A stretch of 64,000 nucleotides of DNA from assembly GCA_023512835.1 (NCBI GenBank), contig CM042086.1, positions 5,309,799 to 5,373,798 of the forward strand. Reading direction: 5' to 3'. Positions 11,361 through 23,960 of this stretch are shown piece after piece; within the stretch, counting starts at the first letter, position 1; the number at the start of each line of letters is the position of its first letter. The stretch comes from Taxillus chinensis. Taxonomy: Eukaryota; Streptophyta; Magnoliopsida; Santalales; Loranthaceae. The notes below the pieces were generated by a model. It worked only from the letters and a program-made list of their open reading frames with translations. It had not been told where the DNA came from and searched no databases. A program made the position numbers and the translations under genes.

Positions 11361-12050
11361 ATCACAGTAATTACTTACAAAAATATAACCCGAAATTTAT
11401 TTAAAAATAATATTTTAATAAAAAATATTAAATTTTATTGAGTCTATTATTTCATGACATATCATGGGACTACCTATATTATTTAAAACCCAATTTTAAC
11501 TAAAATATCTAAAGTTTATTGAGTTCACTACTAACGCTTTTAAGCCAAACATAGGTCACATTGTATAACCCTCATAAAAGAAGACATAAAAGGACATACA
11601 GGCATAAGAAGATGTGCTATTTACTTTCATATCAAAACCAAAAACATAATGCCCTAGTAGAAGAATGCCCAAGAGACAATGTAATGAACAACTATCAGCT
11701 GTACTTTGGGGCATATCTTATGATAAACGAGCTCATAAACTTCTAGAAGAGGGAAATAATTTAAATCCAGTTTCCAGATAGATGACAATTTATTAGGAGT
11801 CTAAGATTGCTTCAGATTGAGGGAGTAAAGGTAAAGACCAAAAGGATTAATTAATCTTACAACCAACAAAAACCAGAGTTCTCATCTCAGTGACACATCA
11901 AAAATATAACAAAACAAGCAATCACACAAAAATAACCACAAGGCACAAGCAACAAAACAAACCAAAGTTTTTTATATTTTTACATCAGAAACACATCAAA
12001 ATATAAAAAAAAAAAAAAAAAAACTAATAAGATCCCTTTTAAATAGCAAC
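11361..12050. other. Intergenic DNA
   Basis: AT-rich, with an A-run of about 17 at 12007-12023 and no coding similarity found on either strand. Confidence 0.5.
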
Positions 12051-12510
12051 TCTATTCATTAATTCATTCCAACAAAGTACACCAATCTTGCATATTCTAA
12101 AAGAATAATATCAATGAAACAAGTAAGATAAAAAAAGGGCAAAATAAAGCACAACAACACAAATTTCAAAAGCAAATGCCTCAAGTTAACCTCTACCCCG
12201 TACTCCAACAGAAGCCCATAATCACTAATCACTATACACACACATTCAAACCAATTCTAATTACAAACTAAAAAGCCCCCAGAAATCAAAAAAACCCACA
12301 GCAACCATAACTGAATTGAATTAATTAGGCCTATTAATATTCTTAGAAACTTTTATTCATCAGTTCATTTCAACGAGGACGCCAACCTCCTATTCTTAAG
12401 AGAATAGCAGCCAACAAGGAGTCAAATAAAGCACTACAACAACAAACTTGAAATAAAAAGGCCTCAATCGAATGAATTGGCCACCAGCCTCTACCCAACA
12501 TCAAGGGCAT
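12051..12510. repeat. Diverged direct duplication next to the CCME copy
   Basis: About 12051-12205 and about 12350-12500 share the same ordered words: TTCATT..TTCATT.CAAC, then CCAA.CT....TATTCT.A..GAATA, CAAATAAAGCAC-like, AACTT.AAA, GGCCTCAA / TGCCTCAA, and CCTCTACCC. The similarity suggests one segment copied in tandem and then drifted. It lies just downstream of the minus-strand CCME copy, where a 3' UTR would be. Confidence 0.6.
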
Positions 12511-12636
12511 GATCACTTCTTTTCTTTCTTAATGAATATATTCCAAAAACCAATCCTTATCTAGAAACAGCTCCTTAGAAAAATCAAAATCACCAAACAC
12601 CGTACATGTCAATTGAATTAAATTGTACCCATTAAA

Positions 12637-13365
12637 CTAAGACTGCTTCTTAGCTGCATCCATGATCATCTTCTCCTTTCCTCTCAATCGCTTTAGCCAC
12701 CTCCGTGGGCATGTACTTCTCCGTCGTGCTTGGCACACCTCGGTCGCGTAGATAGCAGTAACCACTCCTCGCCTTATCCGAAGCCCCCTTCGCCGATCCC
12801 CCGTCCGAATCTCATCCGTGATGGGCTTCAAAAGCCACTTCGGCCACCACGGAGTGTCCCTCCCGGAACAAATCCGGCAGCGTTCCATCGAACCGAACGA
12901 GGATGTCGTTGATGAGGTCGGTGACGACGAATTCCATGGGTCCTGGGACGATGACGAATCACCGATGCTGCCCTCCAGGCACCAGCCGCCCAACCAGAAC
13001 TTGTTCTTCCTAGGGTCTTGGGCGGACTTCTCTATGGCGTCGGTGGGGTGAGGTAGAACACATAGCGTCCTGGAAGTTGTTTGAGACGATGAGGAAGAAG
13101 CCGCCCGGACCGCTGATGGTGACGCGTAGGTCCAGGGCGCGTCTGGAGCTGCCTGGCGCGTGCGCCGATATCGACCTTCTTGGGAGGGCGGGGCGGCGAC
13201 CTCTGCCGTAGGAAGCGTGGTGGAGAGGTAAGCAAAGGGCGGAGGGGACGGAATCCGAAATAGGGCGGCGATCGGAGGTTCGATCGTTACAGGGGAGATT
13301 TGGCGATGGGGCGGAGGAGGGCGGGATCCGAGGAAGAGGCAGCGGAAGCTGAACCTGGAGGCCAT
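12637..13365 (-). pseudogene. CCME (mitochondrial cytochrome c maturation haem chaperone) pseudogene
   Basis: Intact CcmE sits in the mitochondrial inner membrane and carries haem on a conserved His toward apocytochrome c. The minus-strand frame from the ATG at 13365 starts MASRFSFR, as in plant CCME, and stays open for 242 codons, but it is a patchwork. In this frame lie WTYA, TDAIEKSAQDPRKNKF, LGGWCLEGSIG, LLKPITDEIRTGDR and the tail EKMIMDAAKKQS. In other frames lie KKVDIGARARQLQTR, FFLIVSNNFQDAM (end of the membrane helix), YVFYLTP, MEFVVTDLI, ILVRF, LPDLFREGHSVV and EKYMPTEVAKAIER. The haem-binding segment (a KHD motif) is also out of frame. At least five indels are needed to explain this. 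No intron is visible, so a retrocopy is possible. Indel errors in the assembly would give the same picture. Confidence 0.85.
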
Positions 13366-16300
13366 GGAGTTTTAATTTTCCTTTGGGATTTTTCTGGGAA
13401 AATTAGTGAGATTCTCGAGAAAATGTTGGGATTTTAGGATTTGAGAAGAGGGTACTCAATTGGATAAAGCAATAAGCGGCAGAGGTAGAGGCAGAGGCAG
13501 AGCAAAGTGGCGGCGGCGTGTGGAATGGAGTTATGGAAATCAATCGGGAGTTCATGGAAGACACGGGAGATTTCTTTAAAATTAATAAAGTATTTAATTT
13601 TATGCATAATATTCAAAATTTAATTAATAACCATATCATTTAATATAAAACAAATTTACCAAATTTTATAATATTTAATTTTAAATTATATTTTTGATTT
13701 ATAAGAGTATCTCCAATAATATTTTTATTTTTTTTCGTATTTAAAAAGCTTTCGGATTAAATAATCATTATACAACTAACTTCAACACTACTTTTACATG
13801 TTTATACATGATTTTTATTAGAATAATTTTTTTTAGTTTTTTAACTTTTAAAAACTCTCTCTATTAACTCATGTGAGCGGAGATAAATGTAAAAAGAGAA
13901 GAAAAAAATTATAGTAATGTAAAGAATAAATAATCCTTCTTCATAAATAAAGAGTAATTATAATATTCTTAAAATGTAAAAAGAGAAAAGAAAATGTATT
14001 CTAAGCAATATTTTAGGACTTAGATTATCTATTCATAGAGAATAGAGGGCTTCTTAAAAATTTTCTAAGTTAGTCCAAAACAAAAACAAAAAATGCAAAC
14101 AATAATAAGTTTCCTTTTAAGATTACATTATAAATATATTTAAATTAAAAAAATTCGAGGTTCATAAAAAATTAAAATGTAATAAATCTCCTCTTCAAAA
14201 CTATACATCCTTTAAAGCAAATATTTTTGAAATAAAGTCTTCTTGCATGCATGTAAGGGAGCACAAAGAACCCCTCACTTACTAGTAGAATTTTCCTTGA
14301 AGCAATCATGCACCCATCAAATAAGGGAATTCTAATAGAGGCTATTTGTATAGGCATCAAGCCTTGTATAGAAAAGCAAAAGGATTTGATCCATATAAGT
14401 TTGTAGGATTGGAAGAAAACTATTAAAAGAGGAAGAAGACAACAAAGGTATATAAGGCAAAAGAATAGTAAACACTTATGTTTTGAGTGGACCTTTAAAG
14501 TTACCATTTATTTGAGGATAAAATATACCTGACGGTGATGTTACCATTGGTGGTGTTTTGATTTGAAGCCCCCAAAAGATTTATTTGTAGAATTATTGGA
14601 TTTTAGATATTTAAAATAAAATATTAAATAAATAAAAGAATATATGACATCGTGTGAGGAGAGAGAAAACTTAGTTGTCACTTCTACATTCATTTGTTTT
14701 ATGTCCAAAAGAGGAGGAGGTTAAGAAAGATGATTCATTTCAATGAATTTTAAATTATTTAATCCATGAAAATAATTCCATATAGGTGTTCTTACCCCAT
14801 GTATCATTTTATAAGATCAATCACACTTAGATATGTGAAATTTGAGGAATTATGAAAAAACCTTGGAATTAGGAGAAATTGGATAATTGTATTATTTTGT
14901 TTAAATTAAAGATTGTATGATGTTTAGAATATTATTTTTAGGTTATCTATGTTAGTTTCATGTTAAATAATGAATTATTATTATTAAAATTTGAAAATTT
15001 TTAATTATGGCGTGTTTTTTAGGAAGAAACATAAAATTGGGAAAATTTTGATATGAAATATGTTATACTTTTGTGATTAATCATGTTTTAGGTCGTTTGA
15101 TCCATATGCTATTATGATGCATAACCTGAGTAATAAACATTTTACTCCCCACCCTTTCATTTAACTCTTGGCTTTCAAATGTTATCATTTCAAACTTTTA
15201 GCCTTTTTCTTTATGTTGGTATTCTTATAACACCTTTTTTGGCTAAAAAATGATTAATTTGGATTATCTATCTTTTTGTTTTTAAATCAGGGATTATTCC
15301 GGACAACACTTTGCAAAGCTCATTCCGTGGAGATATTCCTATGAAGTTACTAGTCCATAATAATCATGATTTATCATCCTAGACATATGATTAATAAAGA
15401 AGTAGTGATGTTAGTGATGAAATGCACAATGTCAATTAGTGTTATGTTCTAACCGAGAAAGCAAACTATTATCCTCTAAAAGCATATGATTACTCAATGT
15501 ATCATGTGTGCTTGTGATTTTAATATATAATTTACCTCTATTTACTTTGAATCAGAGTTTTTGAAACGAACATCACAAGTGACAAATATAAGTTCTCATG
15601 GCTGCAAAAAGGTTTATTAATTACTTTATTTAGTTATTTTTATCCGATAATTGCATTGATTATCTTGTATATGGATATTTGTATTGATAAATATCACATT
15701 TTTTCATGTAGAATGTTATTATTTTTGAATAACGGATACCCAATGAGAGATACATTCTGCACACCACATCCATCAATAAAGTATTATCTTTAAAAGTACA
15801 ATGGATAGAAAGCATGTCATCAAAAACAAATGGAAATTATTTAACAATAGACATTCACTATTGTGGATGGTCATAATATATAATATTAATAAATTGAAGT
15901 TTAAATTTAATATAATGCAAATAAATTTAAAAGCAATAAGGAATAATTAAGGAAAATTATAATTATTGTAAATGTAATAATTATAATAAATTAGATATTG
16001 CAATTAAATGTATACTTTATTTCCTTTTTGTTTTACATCTTTTCTTGCTTTTATGAACATTATCCTCACAAAAACTAATATGTTACAATCTAATTTCATT
16101 ATTAAAACTGTGACATCACCAAGTGATGACTTGCAAGTAGATAAATCTTGTATAAAGGGGAAGCAAAATACACCCCAAGTTATTGTTCTCATGGATATCT
16201 AGTGCACAGATATATTTAATAAGTACTAAAATGTTTTCTTTACCTAATTTTCTGGAAAATCATTTTAAAAGATTTTTTCTTAATAATAATTATTTAATTT

Positions 16301-19280
16301 TTATGAAATAAATTAATATAAACACATACCAATATAGCAATATCTAAGGATAAGGGTTTAGAAAATGAGTGTTTATAATTCATTTTATATAATTTATCAT
16401 ATAACATAGTACACCATAATTTATAAATACCACCAAATCTTATTCTATGTATTCTTTGAGTCATTATCTTATTAACCACCTACGTCTAGTTACTTAGGAA
16501 AAGAAAAGAAATAAAAAAGAATAAGTAAACTCAAATAGCTTAGTAAGGATCATAAAAGACTAAAAGTAAAACATAAATTAACATAAATCATATAAAGGAA
16601 ATAAACATATAAACATAACATTTTTTTTTGCATATGTTAACATTATATCATAATGATTTAGGTTAAGATATCATAACTTGATATTATCAATTAAATTGAC
16701 ATTTTTCAATGATGTTTTTTTTATATAATGTATTGAAAAATTTTATAATTGGATCTTAATCAATTTACTTAGGTAGTATAAATAAAGGTTTATAACCTCA
16801 TAAAAGGATTAAAATCATAATAATTAATGTAACGAAACTTTAAAATTATCATTAACATAGATAATCCACATGATATTTAAACAATAAGACTTGCAATAAA
16901 TAAATTGGATTATTAAGAGAAATATTAGAAAATGATAAGAAGAAAAGAAAATACTTATTATTTTCATTCTATTGTCCTAAAACCTTAAATTAAAAATTAA
17001 ATTAATATTATATTATTAATACCTTAATATTTATTTTATTATTTATTTATTAATTTATATATCATAAATAATAAATATATATTTAATTTAATTTACTTAA
17101 ATTTAATTTACCCCAATGGGTCAAACTACCCAACAAGGCGGTTAAAAAACCTATCATGATAAAGTTACTAATTCACATGATATTTAAAATAAAAAAATTA
17201 TCATCTGGGAAATTTATTTATTTTACAAAGTGATAAATCTTTGAGGTGGTAAAACTAAGCGTGTGTTCAAGTAGTTTAAAATGTTTGAAAGAAAAGAAAA
17301 TTCATCACCATAATAAAGATATTATCTCACCCATGTGGTAATTGGCTATTAGTTGGTAAAATTGATTATAAACCTATTAATTAACAAATAACATAAATAA
17401 ACTTGTATTAAAAAATTTAGAACAAATAAAGTATTTGATTTCCTACCTTTCTTTGAACTTCATTGCATAGAGAATTTATTCAAATACATAATAATGGAAA
17501 CAAACTTGGAATTATAAATCATAAAGAGAGAAGAGAGTTTTCTCCAAAATTTTTTAGGTGCAATGACCAAAGGTTTGTGTGCCCATTTAGCGAGATGGCT
17601 GGATAACAAGTTTGTACATAAACCATGGTATTTTTGTAATTTATGAATTCTAATAAATAAGTTAAATATTTCCGCAATACCTAATACATTGCCATCTAAC
17701 TATTGCATGTCACCTATTTGACAGATTTACCTATAATTTATTTTACTTTTTACTTGTTAACCCTTTTACATATTTATTTTTACCATTTTTATTTTGTATT
17801 ATTTTCACTATTCATCAAAATTTTTTTATACGTTTAATCTTTCTCATCTACTTTCAGCGTGTTGAGTTAACATAAATCAATCATTAAAAAATTTAAAAAA
17901 CAATGATTTATTTAATATAATTGATCAACCCCAATAACATGAAAATTAACTTTAGTTTAAATAATACAATAAAACCTAATACGATAAATTAAAATCCACA
18001 TTCTTCATCTTAAAAAAGTCATCATAATATAACTTCTTAGGACTTATTTAAGATTTCACCGAAATCATATTCACATATACGGGTAGAAAAATTTGTAATG
18101 TGAAAGTCACATTATCATGCCAACATTGTCATAGTGATAGCACATAGAGAGTTGAAAATTTTGAACACTGAGCTAAGAGCTTTATCCAGAAAAAATATTA
18201 TAATACCATTCTTAGAGTCTTTATCGACTTTTGAACATCGCATAGTTGTAGTTTTGGGTTAACTACATTCATTGAGAAACCTCTTATCTTTTATAAATTT
18301 TCTTTACATAAATCATATATATATATATATATATTTCTTATTAATGACTCTTTTCTAATAACTACTCTTACATGATAGATAACATTTAGTTAATATTTGG
18401 ACTACTTCACCTTAATGATTAATTTTAATAATTATAATCGATAGTCAATTTATTGTGTTTTCCATAATTTGTCCTGCTAATAATTTTCTTCTCATTTAAA
18501 ATTTTATAAAATATAAGTATGTGTTTTTTTCGTAATGACTATCATTTTATTAAAATATTTTTAAATTTTCTACAAATAAATATTTAATTTTAAAATTTAC
18601 TAAAATTTATGAGGGCCAAGGGTTTGGTCACGAAGGGCCAACACAAATCCAGTATTCTCCAAATGGAGGTTGGGAAGGTAAAAAGAAAAAGAAACAATTT
18701 TAATCAAATTCAATATTCTAGTTCAAAATATCTTAACTCACTTTTATGACAGACTTCTATAAAATTAATTGCCAACTTCTAAAAGAAGGGTGAAATGAAT
18801 TTTGTGAGATATCCAATTCATTCTCAGTTAAATCTTCAACAAATTCCATATGACAGCGACTTAAAATTCACTAAGCCATCGGACCCTATTTGTATGTCTG
18901 GGACTCTGGATCATTCACAACAAATTACCCCGTTTCTATTTTTATAAAAACCCAACATTTCTTGTTTGTTTTTCAATTTTCCTTTGCACTTTAGTCATGG
19001 TTGAGACGTGGAAGGAAAGGAAACTAGGAAAATAAATTTATTCCGAACACAATGAAGGCCATATATTTCTCAAGGATCACAAAGGATGCCAAAATAACTA
19101 AAACTCGCCATTTAATCAAACCATACACCAACCCACAATGAAACCATAACGTTAAGTGATTATAAAATGGAATAATAATAATAACTATAATAATAATTTC
19201 CTCCTAGCTATCAGAAGAATAAAGGAAAAACACAACTTTGATAACAAAAAACACTTCCAATCACTCCCCCCACTCCCCCA
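13366..19280. other. AT-rich gene desert, about 5.9 kb
   Basis: No frame on either strand resembles a known protein. The longest (14172-14507 minus, 111 codons, hydrophobic) has no recognisable family. 13700-14050 opens with GAGTATCTCCAATAATA, like the ends of many plant MITEs, and is rich in A/T. The rest is simple A/T-rich DNA with short (AT)n runs near 18318. Confidence 0.5.
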
Positions 19281-19526
19281 TCAGAAATTGAATTCATCAT
19301 CCCAAGACATGAGCAACCTTAACTCTGTAAGAAAATTGCGAGGGGCCGACAAGATCACTGAAAATCCGATAGATAAGCACTGACAGGGGGGCAACTCAAA
19401 CCCGGCTCCGGTGTCTATCATCGGTCCCGGCGCAACTAGGGGAGTGAGAACCCCGTCTGGGTAGCCAAGGCAGTTGCAAGAGGCACGCTGCCACAGTAAA
19501 GAGAACACAATGCTACCTTGCGCCAT
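19281..19526 (-). pseudogene. Possible arabinogalactan-peptide relic
   Basis: The minus frame from the ATG at 19526 is open for 81 codons. MAQGSIVFSLL reads like the start of a secretory signal; its continuation (VAACLLQL, then ATALATQTGF) lies in the other two frames. The main frame resumes with VAPGPMIDTGAGFELP and IGFSVILS. That order (signal peptide, short Pro-rich segment, Gly-rich turn, hydrophobic tail) resembles small GPI-anchored arabinogalactan peptides of the plant cell surface. As it stands the open frame crosses between readings, so it is either a decayed copy or affected by indel errors. The family assignment is inference from layout, not a firm match. Confidence 0.3.
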
Positions 19527-19642
19527 CAGTCACAACTCACAACAAATGAAGACAAAGACAACAGAGACAGAAATATGATATGCGAACAATGGTCTGGTTG
19601 GTTTTGTGGTGTGGGAAAGGAGACAGGAGATGGGGTGCTGAA

Positions 19643-19648
19643 TTTATA
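19643..19648 (-). promoter_or_regulatory. TATA box of the 19.5-kb minus-strand locus
   Basis: On minus, CTATAAATT lies about 120 bp before the ATG at 19526, with a pyrimidine-rich leader (CTCCTGTCTCC...) between. Spacing fits a plant TATA promoter with a leader of about 90 nt. Confidence 0.45.
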
Positions 19649-19659
19649 GCCGTTGGTAT

Positions 19660-20740
19660 CGATGAAAGAGGAACGTTACATTACAGGACCCACCATGGAA
19701 AACATGCTGTGACCGTTGGCTGAGTGGCCCTGAGATGGCTCGTCCACGTGTACTAATCGTGCTTCTAGTAGAGGGTGATGGCACTTCATCACGACGGTTG
19801 CGGGTTGCTCTGCTTTTAAATTCGCCCGGTTTACTTTTCTTTCCGCTTTTCAAAAATCTTTTTCCTTATTTAAATGTCCTGAAGTGGCCTTTTAGCCGTT
19901 ACGAACTATTCGTGTTAAAAATAATAATTATAATTACCCCAACGTCAAAACCGCCCAAAGTAATTTTTTAAATATTAAATATTAAATAAATAAATAAATA
20001 AATATTTTAAGTGATCTAGCTCCCCCCCACTTAACCATCACAAACATAAACGTTCCGCAAACCGTTTTAACAAATATAAATTTTAATAAAATATTAAAAA
20101 ATAATCAAAATACGTTCTTTTAAATTTTATTAGAAGTAAGCAATAGCCAAGCAGAAGTTATAGATGTTCATGACCCGCGCCAATTTCTCACCCATTTCAT
20201 TCAAGCACGAAAAGTTTTATCAAATCAAAATATCAGTTGAGTAATTGAAATTCCAATGGGTATTTTTGCCTAATGAAATCATTTGTACACTTTTTAAGGA
20301 AAAGTCGTGTATGTTTAAAATAATTCCAAACATTTCTACCATTTGCAAGACAAACTTTCGTAAATTAAGAATATAATGCAGAAAGACAAAAAAGCAGGTA
20401 ATTCAATTTCATAAAAACTGATAATGAATAGTGTTTTAATTTACGTGATAAAATTTATATGCTTTTACGGTGAGGAAACATCCTTAATTATATACTTTTT
20501 CTAAAATTTTATACAACTTCATGGACTTCCTCAATTATATTTCATAGTCACACCTTCGTAGAAAAATAATTTTTAATGGATGAATTAACCAAATTAATAA
20601 CTAAATACTAATATATTATAATCATTGATTGACATATAAAATAAAATATCACCTTGATACATCAATATTAAATTGACTCATCGGCTCAAAATCACAACTA
20701 CGATCGTATCAACCTATCATCATTGTGGTTTTCATCAGGA
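19660..20740. other. Intergenic DNA upstream of the 19.5-kb locus
   Basis: 19660-19900 has moderate GC and could be promoter sequence for the minus-strand locus. 19960-20690 is A/T-rich without coding signals. Confidence 0.4.
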
Positions 20741-21129
20741 CCTTTTAGGGTGAGCTCAAACTAAACCAATAGTGAGAAAATTTAGAGTCGCCACCAACGT
20801 TTTTGGGGTACAGTTGGATACCCTCTACTTCGAGTAGTTTCAAGTGTATGGTCCAGTTATCAAGATGGGTTCGGGAGTTGGTTACATGTAGGGAAGGATT
20901 AGCACCCCTACAATCTTCCTTTCGGTATCTAATTTAGGAGGAGGAGGTTTTTATTTATACTTCTTGTGACTAGACTAAATTTCCTAAGAAGTCTATGATT
21001 TTTATTTGGCTAAGTTACTTGTCAAAGTTTATGGTTAAAATTGATTTACCCTAAATTTCTAAAGGGAATCCTAAAAAATTTGGGTTTTTGTGTGAAGTGG
21101 GGAATGAGATCTTAGGGATTGGTTTTGAC

Positions 21130-21480
21130 TTTTTTTGGTTTTACTTTTGGAAATTGAAGTCCTAAAAAATGGTTTTTATTTCCCCCTTTTTGTGTTTTTG
21201 TTTTGTTTTGTTTTTTTTTTTTCGGGTTAGAAAACATACATTTTTTTGTTTTCTATGTTTTGTAAAAAAAACATTTTGGTCTTTTTGTTTTTTTTGTTTT
21301 TTTTGTTTTGTTGTTTGTTGTTTTTTTTTTGTTTTAGAAATTAAAGTACCAACTTTGGTTTTCTTCCTCTCTTTTCTTTTTTTTTTTAAAAAAAAAAACA
21401 TGAAGACGTTTTTTCTTGTTTTTGTTTTTTTTGTTTTTGGAAACCTTTCTTTCTTTCTCTTTTTTTTTTTTGTTTTGTGA
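21130..21480. repeat. T-rich low-complexity tract
   Basis: Repeated TTTTGTTTT-type words on plus, with few C or A bases, broken by one A-run near 21387-21399. Long open frames on both strands here carry only Phe/Leu or Lys/Arg and are not credible genes. Confidence 0.9.
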
Positions 21481-22687
21481 ACCCAAAATCTTAAAGCAAA
21501 TTTAGGAACATATGCATGAAAAATAAAAACGTGGAGTGTGTGATTATGGCTTCCACAAAAGAAAAAGAAAATCACTCTTTTTTTTTTTCATGTTCTCCCT
21601 TTGCTCTCTCCTTTTTCTTTTTTGTTTTCCCTTTCTTTTTACTATACTTTACATATTACAACATACACATAGGAAGAAATACAAGAAAATACAATGAAAA
21701 AGGCTGAAAAGCAATTACATCAAATATAGATAAGCTAAAAACGAAAATTAGAAAAATGCTAAAAAAACAATTACACCAAATATAGATACAAATAAGCTGA
21801 AAAAGTATTGAAAAGATAAGGGCTGAATCGACTTTGAAGCTTGCAACACCAATCTTCTGTTTGAACTCCTATCGGCGCTAATAATCACTTGCTTAGAACC
21901 AACAAAATCGACAAGGAGGTTTGCAAGGGGGATTTCTTAGTATTTGAAAAGTGGAGTGATGTATTTTCTGGGTTTGAGTTTTTTTATGACTGGAAATAAG
22001 GAGGGTAAGCGTGAGAAATAGGGGATTGGAAAGGGATTGGTGTCTGTTATGTTTTTTGCTTGCCAACACGCAGAAAAAAAGTCTTGAAGTTGGGGCTGTT
22101 TTTTTGTGTTTTTCCTTGCTAAAAAAAAAGTGGTGTGAGAGGAGGGAAAGAGGATGAAGGGGTGATGTTGATTGCGAAAACCTGGGCGTTTAATCCGAGA
22201 AGATGAGGCTGGGGCGTTTCTCTCCTTTCTTTCTTCTTCAATGATCTCTCTCTCTTTTTTTTTCTTTCTTTCTTTTTCTCGCACTGGAATGATGGAGGGT
22301 TCCCTCTTCCTCTTTTTTTTTTTTTTTTTTAACGAATTGTCGCACTCTATCTGTATCTCCTCCCGCAGGGACCGACGAATGCTTCTTAAAGTGCTTTGAG
22401 AAGAGGTTTTTTGGCTGGACTGTCATTAATTGCGGCATTTAATGCTGCATTATTGATTTCCTCATTTTCGTTTAGGTCTTGTGCAATTTGTCGGATGGTC
22501 CGGCGATTTGTAGCTCGTGATTGCCTTTTTTAATACTTTTGTTTAGCATATGTGACCGACAGGTATTTAAAAGAATGCTTTGTCAAATGGCCAGCGCATA
22601 AAACAAGCCCCGTGAATAAACAACGAGAGAAATAAGCCAGCGAGGAAGTCGGCGAGAAAAATCGGCGAAGGCAAAAAAGGGTCGGAG

Positions 22688-22985
22688 GTTCGAAGTGTCG
22701 GCAGGTCGGAGCGTCGGCAGGTCGAAGTGTCGACAGCGAGGCTTCGAGGGTCGAAGGGTCGGAGGTGGAAGGCGTACGGGTGCCGCGGGTCGAAGGCGTC
22801 GTAAGTCGCGGGTCGAAGTGTCGGCGGCGAGGCTTCGAGGAACAACGGTCAAAGGGCCAAATGGTCGGAGTGTCGCGGCGGGGCTTCGAGGCTTCGAGTC
22901 TTTGAGGCTTCGGCTTCGGGGCCTCAAGGCTCCGAAGGTCAACGGGTCGAAGTGTCGGCAGTCAACGGTCAACGGTCAACCCCGA
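22688..22985. repeat. GC-rich minisatellite (GTCGAAGTGTCGGC-type units)
   Basis: Irregular reiteration of GGTCGAAGTGTCGGC, GAGGCTTCGAGG and GGTCAACGG words, ending in three GGTCAAC repeats at about 22964-22981. Its inverse complement occurs at 38560-38665, including a stretch of about 32 bp with one mismatch. The G+C content contrasts sharply with the T-rich flank. Confidence 0.85.
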
Positions 22986-23300
22986 AGTTTTTTTTTTAAC
23001 TTTTAATTACCTTCTTACCCCTCACCTAAGATGCAAAAATGGATAACCTTCCAAGGATTGTTCGGGGAGATCCGTATTCGCCTACATAGGCATTTTGAAG
23101 AGTTTCGCATGATCACTTTTGCGGGCGCTTTGATCAGGGGCATTGACCGTCTTTTGACAAGTTTGCCTTTTTCCAACGAAAGTTGTTTTGGCCATAACTT
23201 CTTCATTTTAAGTCCGATTTGAGCTCGGTCAAGTGCGTTGGCCTCCAATTTTCATCATCCATCACCTGATGTTGGTCTTGGGGCGCTTCAAGGACTTGTA

Positions 23301-23960
23301 GCAGAGTCATTAATTTTGAACTCCCCATCCGTGTCAATTGTATCCATCTCGTGCAGATTGGGGTAGACCATTCCTTGAAAGTATGGGATCATTGTGGACC
23401 TGTTCAACAAGATATATGGCATGGGCAAAAGGTATATCAAATGGGATTAGTATGTCCAACCCGAACAAAATGAGATCCAACAAGCCCTACCACATATCAA
23501 GATGAGGATTAAACATGTTTAATTCTTTAGAAAAAAAATAAACATGTTTACCCTCGCAGGTCCAGGTGGGTTATTCTTGCCACCTTAAAAACTACCCATA
23601 AGGCCACAATGCAGGTCAATCATCGCTATGAGGATTGGTCTACATCCATTTAGATTGAGAAATGCATGTAACCAGTCATATTTTCCACAGAAATTGTCAA
23701 AGTATTCCATGGTCAACAAAAGAAGGCAACCATAACAACGTAACAGAGTGCCAATCTTAATTATTACCACAAAAAATTGTCACTTACAGATAAGCAAATT
23801 CCAGAATATCACGTTACGTAGAGGGTTTGATTCCAATTTCACAACAGTAAACTAAATAGTCACACAAACACTAAAATTATACTGCCCTAAATGCTCAATT
23901 TTATTTATGATCTAAACGAACTCAAACACTTCCAAGGAGAATTCCAAAACCGAAAGTAAA
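23301..23960. other. Intergenic DNA downstream of the PRELI gene
   Basis: No coding similarity was seen. 23820-23960 directly follows the stop codon of the minus-strand PRELI gene and probably contains its 3' UTR. Confidence 0.5.

Larger units (their letters stand above)
20741..23300. mobile_element. Non-coding LTR-retroelement-derived block (tentative)
   Basis: At 20750-20930 the words GAGTCGCCACC, then GGTTCGGGAGTTGGTTAC and GGGAAGGATTAGCACCCC match a stretch I recall as common in the leader region of large plant LTR elements. 21130-21480 is a T-rich tract. 22680-22985 is a GC-rich minisatellite. At 23160-23260 the minus strand reads AAGAAGTTATGGCC, also of the type seen in such elements. 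No gag or pol frame remains, and LTR boundaries were not found. The apparent Lys-rich or Phe-rich open frames inside are products of the homopolymer-like sequence. Confidence 0.4.

Noticed and set aside
14172..14507. 111-codon hydrophobic frame on minus
   Set aside because: Composition follows the local AT richness. No domain, promoter or splice signal was seen.
21162..21575. Lys-rich (minus) and Phe-rich (plus) frames over 100 codons
   Set aside because: They arise from the T-rich low-complexity tract and are not credible proteins.
22567..23006. Arg/Ser/Pro-rich frames on both strands
   Set aside because: They are by-products of the GC-rich minisatellite, in which stop codons are rare.
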